Of a stretch of DNA of 55,020 nucleotides, positions 26,642-35,417 are shown piece after piece. Origin of the DNA: Bacteroides sp. (lineage in GTDB: Bacteria > Bacteroidota > Bacteroidia > Bacteroidales > Muribaculaceae); the NCBI GenBank assembly GCA_014802105.1, contig JAAVCX010000029.1, positions 1 through 55,020 on the forward strand, written 5' to 3'. The translations under genes were made by a program, and so were the position numbers. How positions within the stretch are numbered: position 1 is the stretch's first letter; each line of letters begins with the position of its first letter. The notes under the pieces were generated by a model, which did no database searches, was not told the DNA's origin, and saw only the letters and a list, made by a program, of their open reading frames with translations.

Positions 26642-27190
26642 ATGCCCCCCGTAAAATCCCGCAAAACTATCGACTATTCCCAGGCGCTCTCGCGGTGTGC
26701 CTCACTGTGTGAGCGCAGCGAACAGTGTACGCCCGACCTGCTCAATAAAATGTCGCGTTGGGGCGTGAGCCGAACCAATGCCAACCGTGTGATCAGGGAG
26801 CTTAAACGGATGAGGTTTGTCAACGACCAACGCTATGCCCACGCTTACACCCACGACAAATTATGTTTTTCGGGATGGGGCCGTTATAAAATCTTTAATG
26901 GGCTCATGGCCAAGCGGCTCCCGCGCGAGATCATCGAAACAGCCCTGGAGAATATCGACGACGACGAATATCGCGATACCCTGAACCGCCTCATTTCGGC
27001 CCAACTGAGGCCGCTCGACGGTGAAATGCCCGACTATACTACCCGCATGAAGATAATGCGCAGCCTGGTGCAAAAGGGATTCGAGACAACAATAGTCATC
27101 GAGGCTGTGAAGTCAGAACTGTCCAGGCTTCAGGAGGAGCTCGAGGCATACGATAACGTGGAGGAGTCAGAAATACTCATTGATGACTGA
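26642..27190 (+). CDS. recX: Regulatory protein RecX
   Basis: 182 residues, helical, with the RecX three-helix repeats visible: LLNKMSRWGVSRTNANRVIRELK, then FVNDQRYAHAYTHDK and SGWGRYKIFNGLMAKRLPREII. RecX modulates RecA filaments. recA is not in the window, so the gene is separated from its partner. It runs straight into the ComF gene with 2 bp between stop and start. Confidence 0.88.
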   Translation: MPPVKSRKTIDYSQALSRCASLCERSEQCTPDLLNKMSRWGVSRTNANRVIRELKRMRFVNDQRYAHAYTHDKLCFSGWGRYKIFNGLMAKRLPREIIETALENIDDDEYRDTLNRLISAQLRPLDGEMPDYTTRMKIMRSLVQKGFETTIVIEAVKSELSRLQEELEAYDNVEESEILIDD

Positions 27191-27192
27191 CG

Positions 27193-27930
27193 ATGCCGCT
27201 TGCCGACACATTCAGGAGATGGCTCGCTGAGTTGAAAACGCTGGGTGGCGCCCTGGTAGACGTGATAGTGCCCGAGCGTTGCAGCGTCTGCGGCTCTGTG
27301 CTTGTCGACGGCGAGGAGGTGATGTGTCTGCATTGCCTGATGTCGCTGCCACGTCCGTCTTTCGACGATTACCGTGACAACGAGATGCTCGACCGGCTGG
27401 CATCGATGAAATTCAGAGTCGAGAGAGGGATATCGATGTTTTACTATCAGCACGACAGTCCCTACGTGTCTCTGATACATGACACCAAGTATCACGGACT
27501 GCCCCGGATAGGGCGCACACTGGCTCGCAATCACTCACGCTCACTACTGGCCGAAGGTTTCTTTGACGATATAGACTTGCTGATACCGCTCCCTCTCCAC
27601 CCGCTGAGAGAGTACCGGCGAGGCTACAATCAGTCTCACGAGATAGCCCGCGGACTCAGCGAGGTCACAGGCATAGCGATAGCCGGCAATCTGCGCGCCG
27701 GCAGATGGCACGGCACACAGACTCGACTCAATGCACGCGAACGCCGTCTAAATTCGGACGACCGTTTCCGTGTGGACGACCCGGCCTCGATCGACGGACT
27801 CCATCTGCTCGTCATCGACGACGTGATCACCACAGGCTCCACCCTCCACTCGGCCCTCGAGACCATACACAAGGCCGCCCCGTCCGCACGACTCAGCGTC
27901 TACACCCTGGCCATGACCAAAATGGCATGA
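27193..27930 (+). CDS. comF: ComF-family phosphoribosyltransferase-like protein
   Basis: 245 residues. The N-terminal zinc-finger-like cysteines are CSVCG and CLHC (residues ~31-50). The middle has LIPLPLHPLREYRRGYNQSHEIARGL, and the PRPP-binding motif LLVIDDVITTGSTLHSA lies near residue 200-215. This is the ComF/GntX family, linked to DNA uptake in some bacteria; its role in Bacteroidetes is not settled. It is immediately downstream of recX. Confidence 0.92.
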   Translation: MPLADTFRRWLAELKTLGGALVDVIVPERCSVCGSVLVDGEEVMCLHCLMSLPRPSFDDYRDNEMLDRLASMKFRVERGISMFYYQHDSPYVSLIHDTKYHGLPRIGRTLARNHSRSLLAEGFFDDIDLLIPLPLHPLREYRRGYNQSHEIARGLSEVTGIAIAGNLRAGRWHGTQTRLNARERRLNSDDRFRVDDPASIDGLHLLVIDDVITTGSTLHSALETIHKAAPSARLSVYTLAMTKMA

Positions 27931-27970
27931 AAAAAAGTCAGTCATCAGGCCTCAGGCCCGACAACTGACT
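27931..27970 (-). terminator. Terminator of mdh, overlapping the comF end
   Basis: Arms agtcagt (27936-27942) and actgact (27964-27970) enclose GGCC-rich inner pairing. On the minus strand this is followed by a run of T that reaches the comF stop codon. The convergent comF transcript would also read through this structure. Confidence 0.65.
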
Positions 27971-28020
27971 ATATTGATTACTTACTTTTTACTTTACTTA
28001 TATCAGACAGATCCTCATCC

Positions 28021-29031
28021 TCAGAGATTTGGGTTGATCGACTTCCAGTCCTTGATGGGAGGAATGATGCCCAGCGAGATCACCTCGTCACGCAGGGTGC
28101 AGAGATGGTGATAGCTCTGATCGAGCTCCTTCTTCTCCTCGGGTGTACCACCGACGGGATGGACGGTGACTCCGTTCTTGTCGACGGTGGTCTCCATAGC
28201 CATCATGATATGGTTGTAATCGCCGTTGTCGACATAAGTGCCGACAGGATAAGTGAACGGCTTGCCACCCATAGCCGCGGCTATCATTTCGACCGAAACA
28301 TAAGCCGGGCTCTGGAACGAAGAACGGCCGCGCAGGTCGATGATGTTTTTACCACCCTGGATCACACGCTGTTTCATCTCTTCCCACTCCTGCTCGGGGA
28401 GAGCCTTGGTGCCGATGATCTGAGACAGAGGCTGACCGGCCACCGTGCATGTCGACGCAAACACAGCCATCTGCTCGCCGTGGCCGCCGTATGTGCGCGA
28501 GTTGACCACCTGATCGGCGGGTATATGGAAATATTTGGCAAGCTCGCTGCGCAGACGGGTGCTGTCGAGAGCTGCGAGAGTCGACACCTGAGAGGGCTTC
28601 AGACCCGAATAGATCAGTGTCACAAGGCCGGTGATGTCGGCGGGATTGAAGATCACCACCACATGTTTCACATCGGGACAATAAGTCTTGATGTCCTTGC
28701 CGAGCTGCTCGGCTATCTGGGCATTACCCTTGAGCAGATCCTCGCGGGTCATTCCTGCCTTACGGGCTGCGCCACCCGACGAAATGATATACTTTGCATC
28801 CTTGAAAGCCTCGGCCACATCAGAAGTGGCGGTGAAGTTCACACCCTCGAAGCCACAATGGCGCATCTCCTCGATCACGCCTTCGAGACCGGGAGCGTAA
28901 GTATCATAGAGACATATATTAGGGGTGAGATGCATCATGGCCGCAGTCTGGGCCATATTTGAACCAATCATGCCGGCCGCGCCGACTATCACGAGCTTGT
29001 CGTCAGAAATAAAATCCATGGTTATTCTCAT
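28021..29031 (-). CDS. mdh: Malate dehydrogenase
   Basis: 336 residues. The NAD-binding start KLVIVGAAGMIGSNMAQTA, then ISSGGAARKAGMTREDLL and VVIFNPADITGLVTL, give a lactate/malate dehydrogenase fold of the malate type (R-rich substrate loop GAARKAGMTR). It oxidises malate or reduces oxaloacetate with NAD(H). An alternative in-frame ATG at 29019 (MDFISDDK) is equally plausible and gives the more usual N-terminus. It is transcribed alone, divergently from pepT. Together with the class I fumarase it makes up consecutive steps of the C4 branch. Confidence 0.93.
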   Translation of the reverse strand: MRITMDFISDDKLVIVGAAGMIGSNMAQTAAMMHLTPNICLYDTYAPGLEGVIEEMRHCGFEGVNFTATSDVAEAFKDAKYIISSGGAARKAGMTREDLLKGNAQIAEQLGKDIKTYCPDVKHVVVIFNPADITGLVTLIYSGLKPSQVSTLAALDSTRLRSELAKYFHIPADQVVNSRTYGGHGEQMAVFASTCTVAGQPLSQIIGTKALPEQEWEEMKQRVIQGGKNIIDLRGRSSFQSPAYVSVEMIAAAMGGKPFTYPVGTYVDNGDYNHIMMAMETTVDKNGVTVHPVGGTPEEKKELDQSYHHLCTLRDEVISLGIIPPIKDWKSINPNL

Positions 29032-29159
29032 TAGTTAAATTACTGTCATTATAACGCCCCGGGTGCAGCGAAAGTTCGCTCACCCGACCCGAAGAATGAA
29101 TGATTTCGCCCCTCGGAGTTTTTAAAACTCTTTATGTGGTGAGTTTCTGAAAAAAAGAG

Positions 29160-29167
29160 TAATTTTG
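29160..29167 (+). promoter_or_regulatory. Probable -7 box of pepT
   Basis: TAATTTTG fits TAnnTTTG, 59 bp upstream of the pepT start. The -33 region lacks a clear TTG. A small imperfect hairpin (29060-29085) lies between this site and the divergent mdh gene. Confidence 0.4.
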
Positions 29168-29226
29168 CATCGCGAAACCACCCGCTCAAGCACATAAAAT
29201 ACAATAATCACCTTATAATATCTACC

Positions 29227-30450
29227 ATGACAGTAGTCGATCGATTTCTTCAATACGTCAAGTTTGACACCCAGAGCGACGAGCTTACCAACATGACCCC
29301 CTCGACCCCCGGTCAGATGGTCTTTGCCGAGCATCTCGAGAAAGAGCTCCGCGGCATGGGGCTCAGCGACATTTCGCTTGACGACAACGGTTATCTTATG
29401 GCCACTCTCCCCTCCAACATCGAAGGCCGCAAGGTGCCCACCGTAGGTTTCATAGCCCATCTCGACACGTCGCCCGACATGAGCGGACGCCACGTCTCGC
29501 CCCGCATCGTCGAGAAATATCAGGGGGGTGACATCACCCTCAACTCAGCCGAGGGGATCGTCCTGTCGCCGGGCCAGTTTCCCGAGCTCAACGACTATAT
29601 CGGTCAGGATCTCATAGTCACCGACGGCAACACCCTGCTCGGAGCCGACGACAAGGCCGGAATCGCCGAGATCATCACAGCCATAGAGTATCTTCAGGCT
29701 CATCCCGAGATCAAACACGGCGATATACGCATCGCCTTCAACCCCGACGAGGAGATAGGCAAGGGTGCCCACAAGTTTGACGTGGAGCGTTTTGCTGCCG
29801 ACTGGGCTTACACTATGGACGGCGGCGCCATCGGCGAGCTCGAGTATGAGAACTTCAACGCCGCCGTGGCCCGAGTCACCTTCAAGGGCTGCAACGTTCA
29901 TCCCGGCTATGCCAAGCACAAGATGCTCAACTCCATACGTGTGGCCAATCAGTTTGCCATCATGCTCCCCCGCTGGGAGACCCCCGAGCACACCGAGGAC
30001 TATGAAGGCTTCTACCACATGGTGAGCTTCGAGGGCACCGTCGAGAAGACCGTGCTCACCTACATAATCCGCGACCACGACCGCGACCGCTTCGAGCGCC
30101 GCAAGAAGGAGCTTGAACATCTCACACGCAAGGTCAACAACGAGTTTCCCGGATGTGCATCGATCGAGATCAACGATCAGTATTACAACATGCGCGAGAA
30201 GATCGAGCCTGTGATGCACATCATCGACATAGCCATCAAGGCCATGGAGGATGCCGGAGTGACTCCCAAAGTGCAGCCCATACGCGGAGGCACCGACGGA
30301 GCCCAGCTCTCGTTCAAGGGACTCCCCTGCCCCAACATCTTTGCCGGAGGTCTCAACTTCCACGGACGCTATGAGTTTGTGCCCGTGCCCTCGATGGAAA
30401 AGGCCACCGACGTGATAGTCGAGATAGCCCGCATAGTAGGTGAGAGATAA
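29227..30450 (+). CDS. pepT: Peptidase T (tripeptide aminopeptidase)
   Basis: 407 residues, the family length. M20 metallopeptidase motifs: [11 protein letters not shown] (zinc ligand His78, with Asp80), [13 protein letters not shown] (second ligand Asp), [14 protein letters not shown] (catalytic Glu pair), and [19 protein letters not shown] near the C-terminus. It removes N-terminal residues from tripeptides in the cytoplasm, consistent with a peptide-using anaerobe. It is followed by miaA after 65 bp. Confidence 0.95.
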   Translation: MTVVDRFLQYVKFDTQSDELTNMTPSTPGQMVFAEHLEKELRGMGLSDISLDDNGYLMATLPSNIEGRKVPTVGFIAHLDTSPDMSGRHVSPRIVEKYQGGDITLNSAEGIVLSPGQFPELNDYIGQDLIVTDGNTLLGADDKAGIAEIITAIEYLQAHPEIKHGDIRIAFNPDEEIGKGAHKFDVERFAADWAYTMDGGAIGELEYENFNAAVARVTFKGCNVHPGYAKHKMLNSIRVANQFAIMLPRWETPEHTEDYEGFYHMVSFEGTVEKTVLTYIIRDHDRDRFERRKKELEHLTRKVNNEFPGCASIEINDQYYNMREKIEPVMHIIDIAIKAMEDAGVTPKVQPIRGGTDGAQLSFKGLPCPNIFAGGLNFHGRYEFVPVPSMEKATDVIVEIARIVGER

Positions 30451-30515
30451 GTAAAGCTCTTATCCTACCTGTCCCGACTGTACAAACAACACTTAAAATT
30501 CTATCACCCGACCGA

Positions 30516-31415
30516 ATGAAAACTCTCGTCATAGTCACCGGCCCTACGGCCGGCGGCAAGACGGGACTCGCCATAGAGATTGCCGAGAGTCTGGCCACCG
30601 AAATAGTGTCGGCCGACTCCCGGCAAATCTATAAGGAGATGCCCGTCATCACAGCCGCCCCCACGCCCGAGGAGCTCGCCCGTGTCAGGCACCATCTGAT
30701 AGGTGTGCTCGAGCCGGAGAGCTATTACAGCGCGGCCTGCTACGAACAGGATGCCCTGAAGGCTCTCCGAGAGATATGGCAGCGCAGCGATTATGCCGTG
30801 ATGTGTGGCGGGTCGATGATGTATATCGACGCGGTGACCAACGGCATCGACGAGCTCCCCACGGTGAGCGAGAGGGTGAGAGCCGAAGTGCTCGCGCTCT
30901 ATGAGCAGGGGGGATTGGACGCGCTGATAGAAAAGCTCAGTGAGCTCGACCCCGAGTATCTCGGGCGTGTCGATCGTGCTAATCCTCGACGGCTGATACA
31001 TGCCGTCGAGGTGTCGATCGAGGCCGGTGTGCCCTACTCCTCTCTGCTGACTGGCCGCAAGGTGGAGCGCGATTTCCAGGTGGTCAAACTGGCTATCAAT
31101 CACAGCCGTGAGGCACTGTTTGACCGCATCAACCGTCGCGTGGAGCTTATGGATCGCGAAGGGATGGAGGCCGAGGCGCGGAGGCTTTATCAGAGACGTG
31201 GTCTCAATTCGCTCAACACAGTGGGATTTAAGGAGATGTTTGCTTATTTTGACGGGACTATGGATCGCGCTACAGCTCTGAGCCGCATAGCCAAGAATAC
31301 GCGGGTCTATGCCAAGAAACAGCTCCTGTGGCTGAGCAAAGACCCCTCGGTCATACTCCTCGACCCCACCCTGCCCCTCTTGCCCCAAGCCCTCAAGGCA
31401 ATCACCAAAAAATAG
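30516..31415 (+). CDS. miaA: tRNA dimethylallyltransferase
   Basis: 299 residues. P-loop GPTAGGKTGL (9-18), SADSRQIYKEMPV (the DSRQ motif binding tRNA), GGSMMYIDAVTNGI and a C-terminal RNTRVYAKKQLLWL-type end (here KNTRVYAKKQ). It puts the dimethylallyl group on A37 of tRNAs reading UNN codons, the substrate that MiaB (at 51176) then methylthiolates. It lies 65 bp after pepT. Confidence 0.96.
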   Translation: MKTLVIVTGPTAGGKTGLAIEIAESLATEIVSADSRQIYKEMPVITAAPTPEELARVRHHLIGVLEPESYYSAACYEQDALKALREIWQRSDYAVMCGGSMMYIDAVTNGIDELPTVSERVRAEVLALYEQGGLDALIEKLSELDPEYLGRVDRANPRRLIHAVEVSIEAGVPYSSLLTGRKVERDFQVVKLAINHSREALFDRINRRVELMDREGMEAEARRLYQRRGLNSLNTVGFKEMFAYFDGTMDRATALSRIAKNTRVYAKKQLLWLSKDPSVILLDPTLPLLPQALKAITKK

Positions 31416-31431
31416 CCTCGCCCTGAGCTAA

Positions 31432-31485
31432 ATGTTTGGATTTTTACAAATTTCAGCCGTTTTTATGTTTGGATTTTTACAAATT
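31432..31485 (+). repeat. Pair of 21-bp perfect direct repeats upstream of a small ORF
   Basis: atgtttggatttttacaaat plus one base occurs exactly at 31432-31452 and 31465-31485, a 33-bp period (about three helical turns). The pair ends 13 bp before the -33 element of the promoter at 31498-31528. That is the place for an activator or repressor binding twice on one face of the helix. Confidence 0.85.
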
Positions 31486-31497
31486 CATTTATAACAA

Positions 31498-31528
31498 TTT
31501 GAAATATTGATAATTATTGCTATATTTG
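31498..31528 (+). promoter_or_regulatory. Promoter of the small ORF at 31588
   Basis: TTTG (31498-31501), 19 bp, then TATATTTG (31521-31528), an excellent match to the Bacteroidetes consensus. It would start an RNA near 31535. Confidence 0.65.
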
Positions 31529-31587
31529 CACTAATTGTAACTATAGTAAGTTATTGATGACCTATTAAGGCAAGCACAAAAGGTGGG

Positions 31588-31755
31588 ATGAAAAGCCTAT
31601 GGATCTTCATGCGAGAAAAAGGGCTCTCATCAGCGATCAGATGTTCGCTTGAAAATTTCGATCAATTTGAATACATTGATCGTGAAAGTGATGATGCCGT
31701 AAGATGTGTAAAGATCTGCCCGATATATGCCCTTTCAAATCTCATTAATTCCTGA
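31588..31755 (+). CDS. Small 55-residue protein of unknown function
   Basis: An ATG at 31588 opens a 55-codon frame ending TGA at 31755, beginning MKSLWIFMREKG and ending YALSNLINS. A purine-rich aaaggtggg precedes the ATG. It has a promoter about 60 bp upstream, a 21-bp direct-repeat pair before that, and a strong hairpin 8 bp after the stop, so it looks like a complete transcription unit. The product is soluble by eye, with three cysteines and an acidic middle (DQFEYIDRESDD). I do not recognise it. It could also be a regulatory RNA with an accidental frame. Confidence 0.5.
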   Translation: MKSLWIFMREKGLSSAIRCSLENFDQFEYIDRESDDAVRCVKICPIYALSNLINS

Positions 31756-31762
31756 TATAAAG

Positions 31763-31804
31763 CCACCGCGCCCTCACGAGGATGATGTCGTGAGGGCGCG
31801 GTGG
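31763..31804. terminator. Bidirectional terminator between the small ORF and fimbrial locus 2
   Basis: A perfect 17-bp GC-rich stem (ccaccgcgccctcacga with tcgtgagggcgcggtgg) has an 8-nt loop. T/A-rich sequence flanks both sides. It lies 8 bp after the small ORF and 88 bp after the end of the last fimbrial gene on the other strand. Confidence 0.8.
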
Positions 31805-31892
31805 TTATTGTGAGTGTGTGTTAAAGGATCAATTTACCGGTGGTATGATCTGTTTATTCCTTGTAAGATCAAATTGTTTCTTGTAGAACGGT

Positions 31893-34800
31893 TTATTCCT
31901 TGTAGATGAATCGCATAGGAAGGGCATCGGAGGCGCTTGATGAAGACCAGGCACCATTAACAGAATGATTACTCCAAAGTGTTCCATAATCATAGTGATT
32001 GAACACCACATTGTTATAGTTGATATCCCAAGCTGTGCACCAGTCACCATCGTCTTCATTAGGCTTGCGCAACTCCGGCTTGCGTATCCAATATACAGCG
32101 CCGGCATTGCGATAGTTATTATAGGTGATAGGACGATACATATTTACAAGAGGGCTATTCAACACACCCTTCGCAGCCGTATAAGACAGAGAACCAGCTT
32201 CGCCTGAGTTATAATCATAACTACCACCAGAATTTACTCTACGAGGACGACGACCCTGACCCTCAGTGCCAAGAGGGAGAACAATCTGGTCTCCGTTAGT
32301 CTTATTGTAGACTATGCAGACTCTCATACCCTTGGTTTGACCATTTACAACAGCGCCGGCATCAGCATTGCCATCATTATCAAAGTCGGTGAAACCATAG
32401 GCATTATCAAGAGTGGTAGCAACTTCAGTAGCTCCGTCAGTGTATGCTATACCATAACCAAACTCAATGTTGCCGGATAGGGAATTATTGTTATCAATCA
32501 GAGAATAATAGTCATCATAGGTGGGGAGTGCAAGGTCATCAATTTTATCATCAGTGGGTTCCCAAGTAGAAGCCCAGCTATTTTTAGCTCTTTGCCAGCG
32601 ATTGGCGACTGAGGCACCACTCATACTCCACGCGTAGCCTGAGAAACCACCCCAATTGGCTGTACTTGTTTTCCTCGCTCCAGATTCAAGACTTATGGTC
32701 TCTAATTGACCGATATTTGCAAGCCAACCGAAGTTCTTGACATTACTCTCAAGTATGCCATGGGTATAGTCATTGCGTTTATAGAAGGTACCTATAGAGA
32801 ATGGATGTTTGGTCACCTCTACCGAAACTTTATCAGCATTCTCGACGAGACCTACTGCCTGAACAGCATAAGCATTGTAACAACTCCACATAGCATTACC
32901 CAGCTTAACACCATAGTCATAACCGCTACGTACGTAGATCAGGTGGTGACAAGTATAATCGTGATAGTCTACACGAATGATCGCGCAACCGTCAGCTCCG
33001 CTCGGAGTATAGGTGAACTCAATCGTCTCGTCATCGGTATTACCGGAAATCATATTTTTACCCGTAGGCTCATCGTTTTCATCCATGCTCATCTTACCGG
33101 TGATAGTCTGACTTCCTGACGACAGGGTTACTATACCTTTAGGATCCTGAAGAATATAAGCGCGCCAGGGACCACGGGACGAGACAGGAGTAAATCCGGT
33201 AGAAGCAGCGTCAGGTCGATGCATCAGCTTAACATGGAACGGCTCGGTACTACCCGACTTACGCCAGATAGCCTTAGGATTATTGATACGACGCACCTGA
33301 TAAATCGGCACGACACGTTCCTTAACACGTGTGTCAGGATTTTCTATATCTCTAAACTCAACGGGTGTCTTAGTGGGATCATTAGTCTTATAGAGCGTGA
33401 ATTTAACATACGCGACACGCATATAGGCTTCGAAAGGATTATTTCCGGTGAAGTCAGAAGCAGGCACAATCTCCTTCGCGCGGGTAAACATGGGTACTTT
33501 AGCGGTCACAGAGCCATCGGTGTGTTGAGTGACAATGTACTGTCCATCAGCGGCACTACCGCAAACGTTATTCTGACCGATAGAGGCAAGAGGATACTCA
33601 GCCCACCAACGAGGAGAGGTAACTTCATCGTTGTTTTCACCATTGTATATATCCTTAAGAAACTGACGTGTAGACTCATCAGCATAAGCGCGGCCGTTAC
33701 CTACGACAGTCTTTTGATTCTTACGGAGGGTAAGGAAACCGACATGGTTAGCTCCGACCTTGATCTTCTTTCCAAAGATCTCGACATCCTGAGCAGAATA
33801 TTCATTTTTATAAGACCCTGTTCCGTCAAAAACGGGCTTATTCCAGGCAAAAGCATTAGGGTCAGACACGGCTCCCACAAAATGATCGGGCACATCACCA
33901 TGACCAGTGTCATTATTTTCAGGGTCATCAGAAGTGGGACCCCAGTTGTTGCCAATGATCTCGGCACGGAGAGTGTACTCTGTGGCGCTACCTCCATCCT
34001 GGGTGGTGACACGCACGGGGAAACCCATCTGCTGGTTATAGAGATAGGAGATATAGTAGATGTTGGGAGTGATCACAGTGGGGGTCGGCTGGGAGTAAAC
34101 AATGTGCCAGTCGGGGTCATTGGCCCAGTTATTAAACTTGAGAGTAAGTTTATAGTGGTAATTGCGCTCGGCATCATAGTTGTAGTCCACGTCCTTGCCC
34201 AGCATGAAGCGATAGATGATCTTACCCTCGCCAAGCTGATCAACGTTATCACTCTTATAGTAGCCTTCGACTTCAATATAAGTACCGTAAGGCATTCGGT
34301 CTTTATAGTCATTTATCCCGGAAGCATGGTCGGGATCAGGCTCAGGAGTATTGATCGATGTTCCGACCTTATCGGCAGGTTGGATTTTGTGATACCACGA
34401 CTTGTTTGGGTCATTGGTTTTGTCTTCCTGAGCGTTCTCAAAGAAGAAAAGCGAGTTGTCATCATCGTTGGCATGATCCTTGCTACCGGTCACGACACCA
34501 CGAGAGAGCTTGAGACCGGCAGTCTTATCTGACCAGTTGAAGTCTGTGCTATTTCGATCCTCGCGGGTGTAATTGATGAAATCACCCTCGGTGATCAGCT
34601 GCTCATTAGTCGATGGAACATTATCCATACCAACCACACATGAAGCAGGAATATCCTTGATACGAAGCGATTTAATATATATACGCACATTATCGCGCAG
34701 ATCGGTGGCATCAAAAGCCACCGTGACCTTGGACGCGAGTCGACGGAGCCAGGCACGAATTTTCACGGCCTCTCGACCAATCGTCACGGGCTCGGCATTG

Positions 34801-35393
34801 AAAACTGCAGCAGGCGACTGAGAAAGCTCCTTGGTGGTGAACACGCCAAACATCTGGCCATTATCGGTGACATCGGTATTGTTCCAAGTAAAAGAAACCT
34901 TTTTTAGATCGTCCTCGGTAGTCATCTTATCAAACGAAAGCAGATGGGCATCGGATGGACGCACATTTGCTACGGCATAGATCTTGTATTTGCCAAAGGG
35001 TAGTTTAAATTCAAAAGAACCCTGTTGAGTGGGAAGAGACACCGATCCTGAGGGCTGATAGGAACCGTCAGAAGGAGTAGAGTAATTGTCATTAGTGACA
35101 TTGAGCCCCTCCCCTTTTTTGAAAATCGGATTATACAGAAGTTCCTGACCGTTGGAGGAATAGACGAAGAGATAGAGATTGTCAATACCATCGAGAGCGG
35201 TACCCTTAACGGCACGCGAATTATCATCAAGGGCAGGGACAAAGTTCTTGAACAGAACCTCAGCCGAAAGAGTAGCCTCACCCTCTCCAACGTAAGAATC
35301 ATCGTAGAACTTTTCGTCCTCACAAGCTGTGAAGGCAAGGAGCAGGAGTAATGATGATAAGATTAATGATATATATGATAAAATCCTGTTCAT
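31893..35393 (-). CDS. Large DUF4906-type fimbrial tip lipoprotein of locus 2
   Basis: 1166 residues with lipobox FTAC (Cys24). SRAV at 59-62 is a candidate Arg-processing site. The N-terminal half fits the FimB/DUF4906 style (IDNLYLFVYSSNGQELLYN, IRAWLRRLASKVTVAFDATD). A ~210-residue C-terminal module (PTYDDYYSLI, GAVYWIRKPE, ALPMRFIYK) resembles a C-type-lectin or formylglycine-enzyme-like fold, as in the tip protein of locus 1. It is the last gene of locus 2, 24 bp after the FimB-like gene. Probable distal adhesin; ligand unknown. It is noticeably less GC-rich than the first genes of the locus. Confidence 0.8.
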   Translation of the reverse strand: MNRILSYISLILSSLLLLLAFTACEDEKFYDDSYVGEGEATLSAEVLFKNFVPALDDNSRAVKGTALDGIDNLYLFVYSSNGQELLYNPIFKKGEGLNVTNDNYSTPSDGSYQPSGSVSLPTQQGSFEFKLPFGKYKIYAVANVRPSDAHLLSFDKMTTEDDLKKVSFTWNNTDVTDNGQMFGVFTTKELSQSPAAVFNAEPVTIGREAVKIRAWLRRLASKVTVAFDATDLRDNVRIYIKSLRIKDIPASCVVGMDNVPSTNEQLITEGDFINYTREDRNSTDFNWSDKTAGLKLSRGVVTGSKDHANDDDNSLFFFENAQEDKTNDPNKSWYHKIQPADKVGTSINTPEPDPDHASGINDYKDRMPYGTYIEVEGYYKSDNVDQLGEGKIIYRFMLGKDVDYNYDAERNYHYKLTLKFNNWANDPDWHIVYSQPTPTVITPNIYYISYLYNQQMGFPVRVTTQDGGSATEYTLRAEIIGNNWGPTSDDPENNDTGHGDVPDHFVGAVSDPNAFAWNKPVFDGTGSYKNEYSAQDVEIFGKKIKVGANHVGFLTLRKNQKTVVGNGRAYADESTRQFLKDIYNGENNDEVTSPRWWAEYPLASIGQNNVCGSAADGQYIVTQHTDGSVTAKVPMFTRAKEIVPASDFTGNNPFEAYMRVAYVKFTLYKTNDPTKTPVEFRDIENPDTRVKERVVPIYQVRRINNPKAIWRKSGSTEPFHVKLMHRPDAASTGFTPVSSRGPWRAYILQDPKGIVTLSSGSQTITGKMSMDENDEPTGKNMISGNTDDETIEFTYTPSGADGCAIIRVDYHDYTCHHLIYVRSGYDYGVKLGNAMWSCYNAYAVQAVGLVENADKVSVEVTKHPFSIGTFYKRNDYTHGILESNVKNFGWLANIGQLETISLESGARKTSTANWGGFSGYAWSMSGASVANRWQRAKNSWASTWEPTDDKIDDLALPTYDDYYSLIDNNNSLSGNIEFGYGIAYTDGATEVATTLDNAYGFTDFDNDGNADAGAVVNGQTKGMRVCIVYNKTNGDQIVLPLGTEGQGRRPRRVNSGGSYDYNSGEAGSLSYTAAKGVLNSPLVNMYRPITYNNYRNAGAVYWIRKPELRKPNEDDGDWCTAWDINYNNVVFNHYDYGTLWSNHSVNGAWSSSSASDALPMRFIYKE

Positions 35394-35417
35394 GCTGGAA
35401 AAGAGGATAGAGTTGGT

